Shown piece by piece: positions 5,072 through 6,048 of a stretch of DNA of 6,048 bases. The position numbers were made by a program, and so were the translations under genes. Below the pieces are notes generated by a model that was not told the DNA's origin, searched no databases, and was given only the letters and a program-made list of their open reading frames with translations. Every line of letters starts with the position of its first letter. The first letter of the stretch is position 1. The DNA comes from a candidate division CSSED10-310 bacterium (lineage in GTDB: Bacteria > CSSED10-310 > JAFGJC01), in contig JAFGJC010000506.1 in the NCBI GenBank assembly GCA_016929305.1, positions 1 through 6,048 of the forward strand, read 5' to 3'.

Positions 5072-6048
5072 ATGTTTTCAAATCGCACCTTGTTGATAAC
5101 CGGCGGGACAGGCTCCTTTGGAAATGCTGTTCTCAGTAAATTCTTGAAAATGGACATCAAGGAAATCAGAATATTTTCGAGAGACGAGAAGAAACAAGAC
5201 GATATGAGGAGATCATATCAGGATCACCGTATTCAATTCTATATCGGCGATGTCAGAGACATCAATAGTCTTGACAGCGCGATGTATGGTGTTGACTATA
5301 TATTTCATGCAGCCGCCTTAAAGCAGGTCCCAAGCTGTGAATTTTTTCCGATCGAGGCGGTTAAAACGAACGTGCTCGGAACAGAAAATCTTCTTAACTC
5401 GGCGATCAATGCTGGGGTCAAGAAAATCATTTGTCTTTCTACCGATAAAGCCGCATATCCAGTCAATGCTATGGGGGTGTCCAAGGCAATGATGGAAAAA
5501 ACATTCATTGCGAAGTCTCGTTCACTTGATCCGGGAAAAACGCTTATTTGCGGGACGCGTTACGGAAATGTTCTGTGTTCCAGAGGTTCTGTGGTTCCTC
5601 TTTTCATCGAACAGATCAAAAGAGGGGGAGCCATGACGATTACAGACCCGCAAATGACGCGGTACATCATGACATTGGAAGAAGCCGTAGACTTGGTTGA
5701 ACATGCCTTTTCGGATGCGGAAGCCGGAGATATTTGGGTGCAGAAAGCACCCTCTGCTTATATCGGTGATTTAGCCAGAGCCCTTGCGGAGTTGTTTGAG
5801 GTCAAATACCAACATCAAATCATTGGGACTCGCCATGGCGAAAAGAAATACGAAGTGCTGGTTACCAAGGAGGAGATGGCGAAAGCCATAGACCTTGGTT
5901 CATTTTTTCGGATACCGTCCGATAACCGGAGTTTGAATTATGAGAAATACTTAGAGACAGGTTCATCGGACATTTCCGATGCCGTTGAATACAATTCAGA
6001 AAATGCGAAAATGCTCAATGTTTCTGAGATAAAAGACAAATTGATGGA
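5072..6048 (+). CDS. capE: UDP-GlcNAc 4,6-dehydratase/5-epimerase, CapE/FnlA/WbjB type (3' end outside window)
   Basis: This cytoplasmic, NADP-dependent extended-SDR enzyme would convert UDP-GlcNAc to UDP-2-acetamido-2,6-dideoxy-beta-L-arabino-hexos-4-ulose, the first step towards UDP-L-FucNAc and, in some pathways, UDP-L-QuiNAc. The first 325 codons are visible and no stop occurs before the edge. CapE-family proteins are about 340-345 residues, so roughly 15-20 are missing. Marks in order: the Rossmann motif TGGTGSFG (10-17), IFSRDEKKQDDMR (34-46), YIGDVRD (57-63), FHAAALKQVPSCEFFP (78-93), LSTDKAAYP (122-130), M134/K138 in NAMGVSKAMMEK, TRYGNV and SRGSVVPLF, TITDPQMTRYIM, IGTRHGEKKYEVL and RIPSDNRSLNYEKY. 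The Met in place of the usual SDR Tyr (MxxxK) is typical of this subfamily, so the enzyme should be active. The gene is more GC-rich in places than wzy and wzx. CapF/FnlB and CapG/FnlC homologues are expected just downstream. Confidence 0.97.
   Translation, partial: MFSNRTLLITGGTGSFGNAVLSKFLKMDIKEIRIFSRDEKKQDDMRRSYQDHRIQFYIGDVRDINSLDSAMYGVDYIFHAAALKQVPSCEFFPIEAVKTNVLGTENLLNSAINAGVKKIICLSTDKAAYPVNAMGVSKAMMEKTFIAKSRSLDPGKTLICGTRYGNVLCSRGSVVPLFIEQIKRGGAMTITDPQMTRYIMTLEEAVDLVEHAFSDAEAGDIWVQKAPSAYIGDLARALAELFEVKYQHQIIGTRHGEKKYEVLVTKEEMAKAIDLGSFFRIPSDNRSLNYEKYLETGSSDISDAVEYNSENAKMLNVSEIKDKLM

Noticed and set aside
4978..5160. 60-codon minus-strand ORF over the capE start
   Set aside because: It is the shadow of the capE coding region, whose protein match is unambiguous on the + strand.

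Overview
This window is an internal piece of a surface-polysaccharide (capsule, exopolysaccharide or O-antigen) biosynthesis locus of the Wzx/Wzy-dependent type. All five substantial genes lie on the + strand in what looks like one transcription unit. In order they are: the C-terminal part of a GT4 glycosyltransferase (cut by the left edge), a Wzy/O-antigen-ligase-like polymerase, a GT2 glycosyltransferase, a Wzx-type flippase, and a CapE/FnlA/WbjB-type UDP-GlcNAc 4,6-dehydratase/5-epimerase (cut by the right edge). The last gene is complete at its start but has no stop codon inside the window.

The host cannot be named from the sequence. The DNA is AT-leaning. Lines I counted by eye are about 32-33% G+C in the polymerase and flippase genes and about 45-52% in parts of the dehydratase gene. 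Several genes have clear purine-rich Shine-Dalgarno sites (AAGGAG, AAAGGA, AGAGGA). The CapE-like protein recalls Bacillota capsule proteins, so a Bacillota host is a reasonable guess, but such loci also occur in Gram-negative bacteria and move between species.

How the genes would work together: the CapE-like enzyme starts conversion of UDP-GlcNAc towards UDP-L-FucNAc or a related 6-deoxy-amino sugar. The two glycosyltransferases would add sugars to a lipid-linked repeat unit on the inner face of the membrane. Wzx flips the finished unit across and Wzy joins units into a polymer. The initiating sugar-phosphate transferase, chain-length control and the next enzymes of the sugar pathway (CapF/FnlB and CapG/FnlC) are not in the window and would be expected nearby.

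Layout: 1-760 GT4; 761-785 short junction containing a 10-codon leader ORF; 786-1955 wzy; 1956-2118 gap without a convincing gene; 2119-3264 GT2; 3265-3356 gap; 3357-4817 wzx; 4818-5071 gap holding a 20-codon ORF with an excellent ribosome site and a candidate extended -10 promoter; 5072-end capE. I see no tRNA, rRNA, CRISPR, insertion sequence or convincing terminator. I do not see a new biological system here. The least ordinary material is in the gene junctions, where several very short ORFs end on or beside the next start codon.
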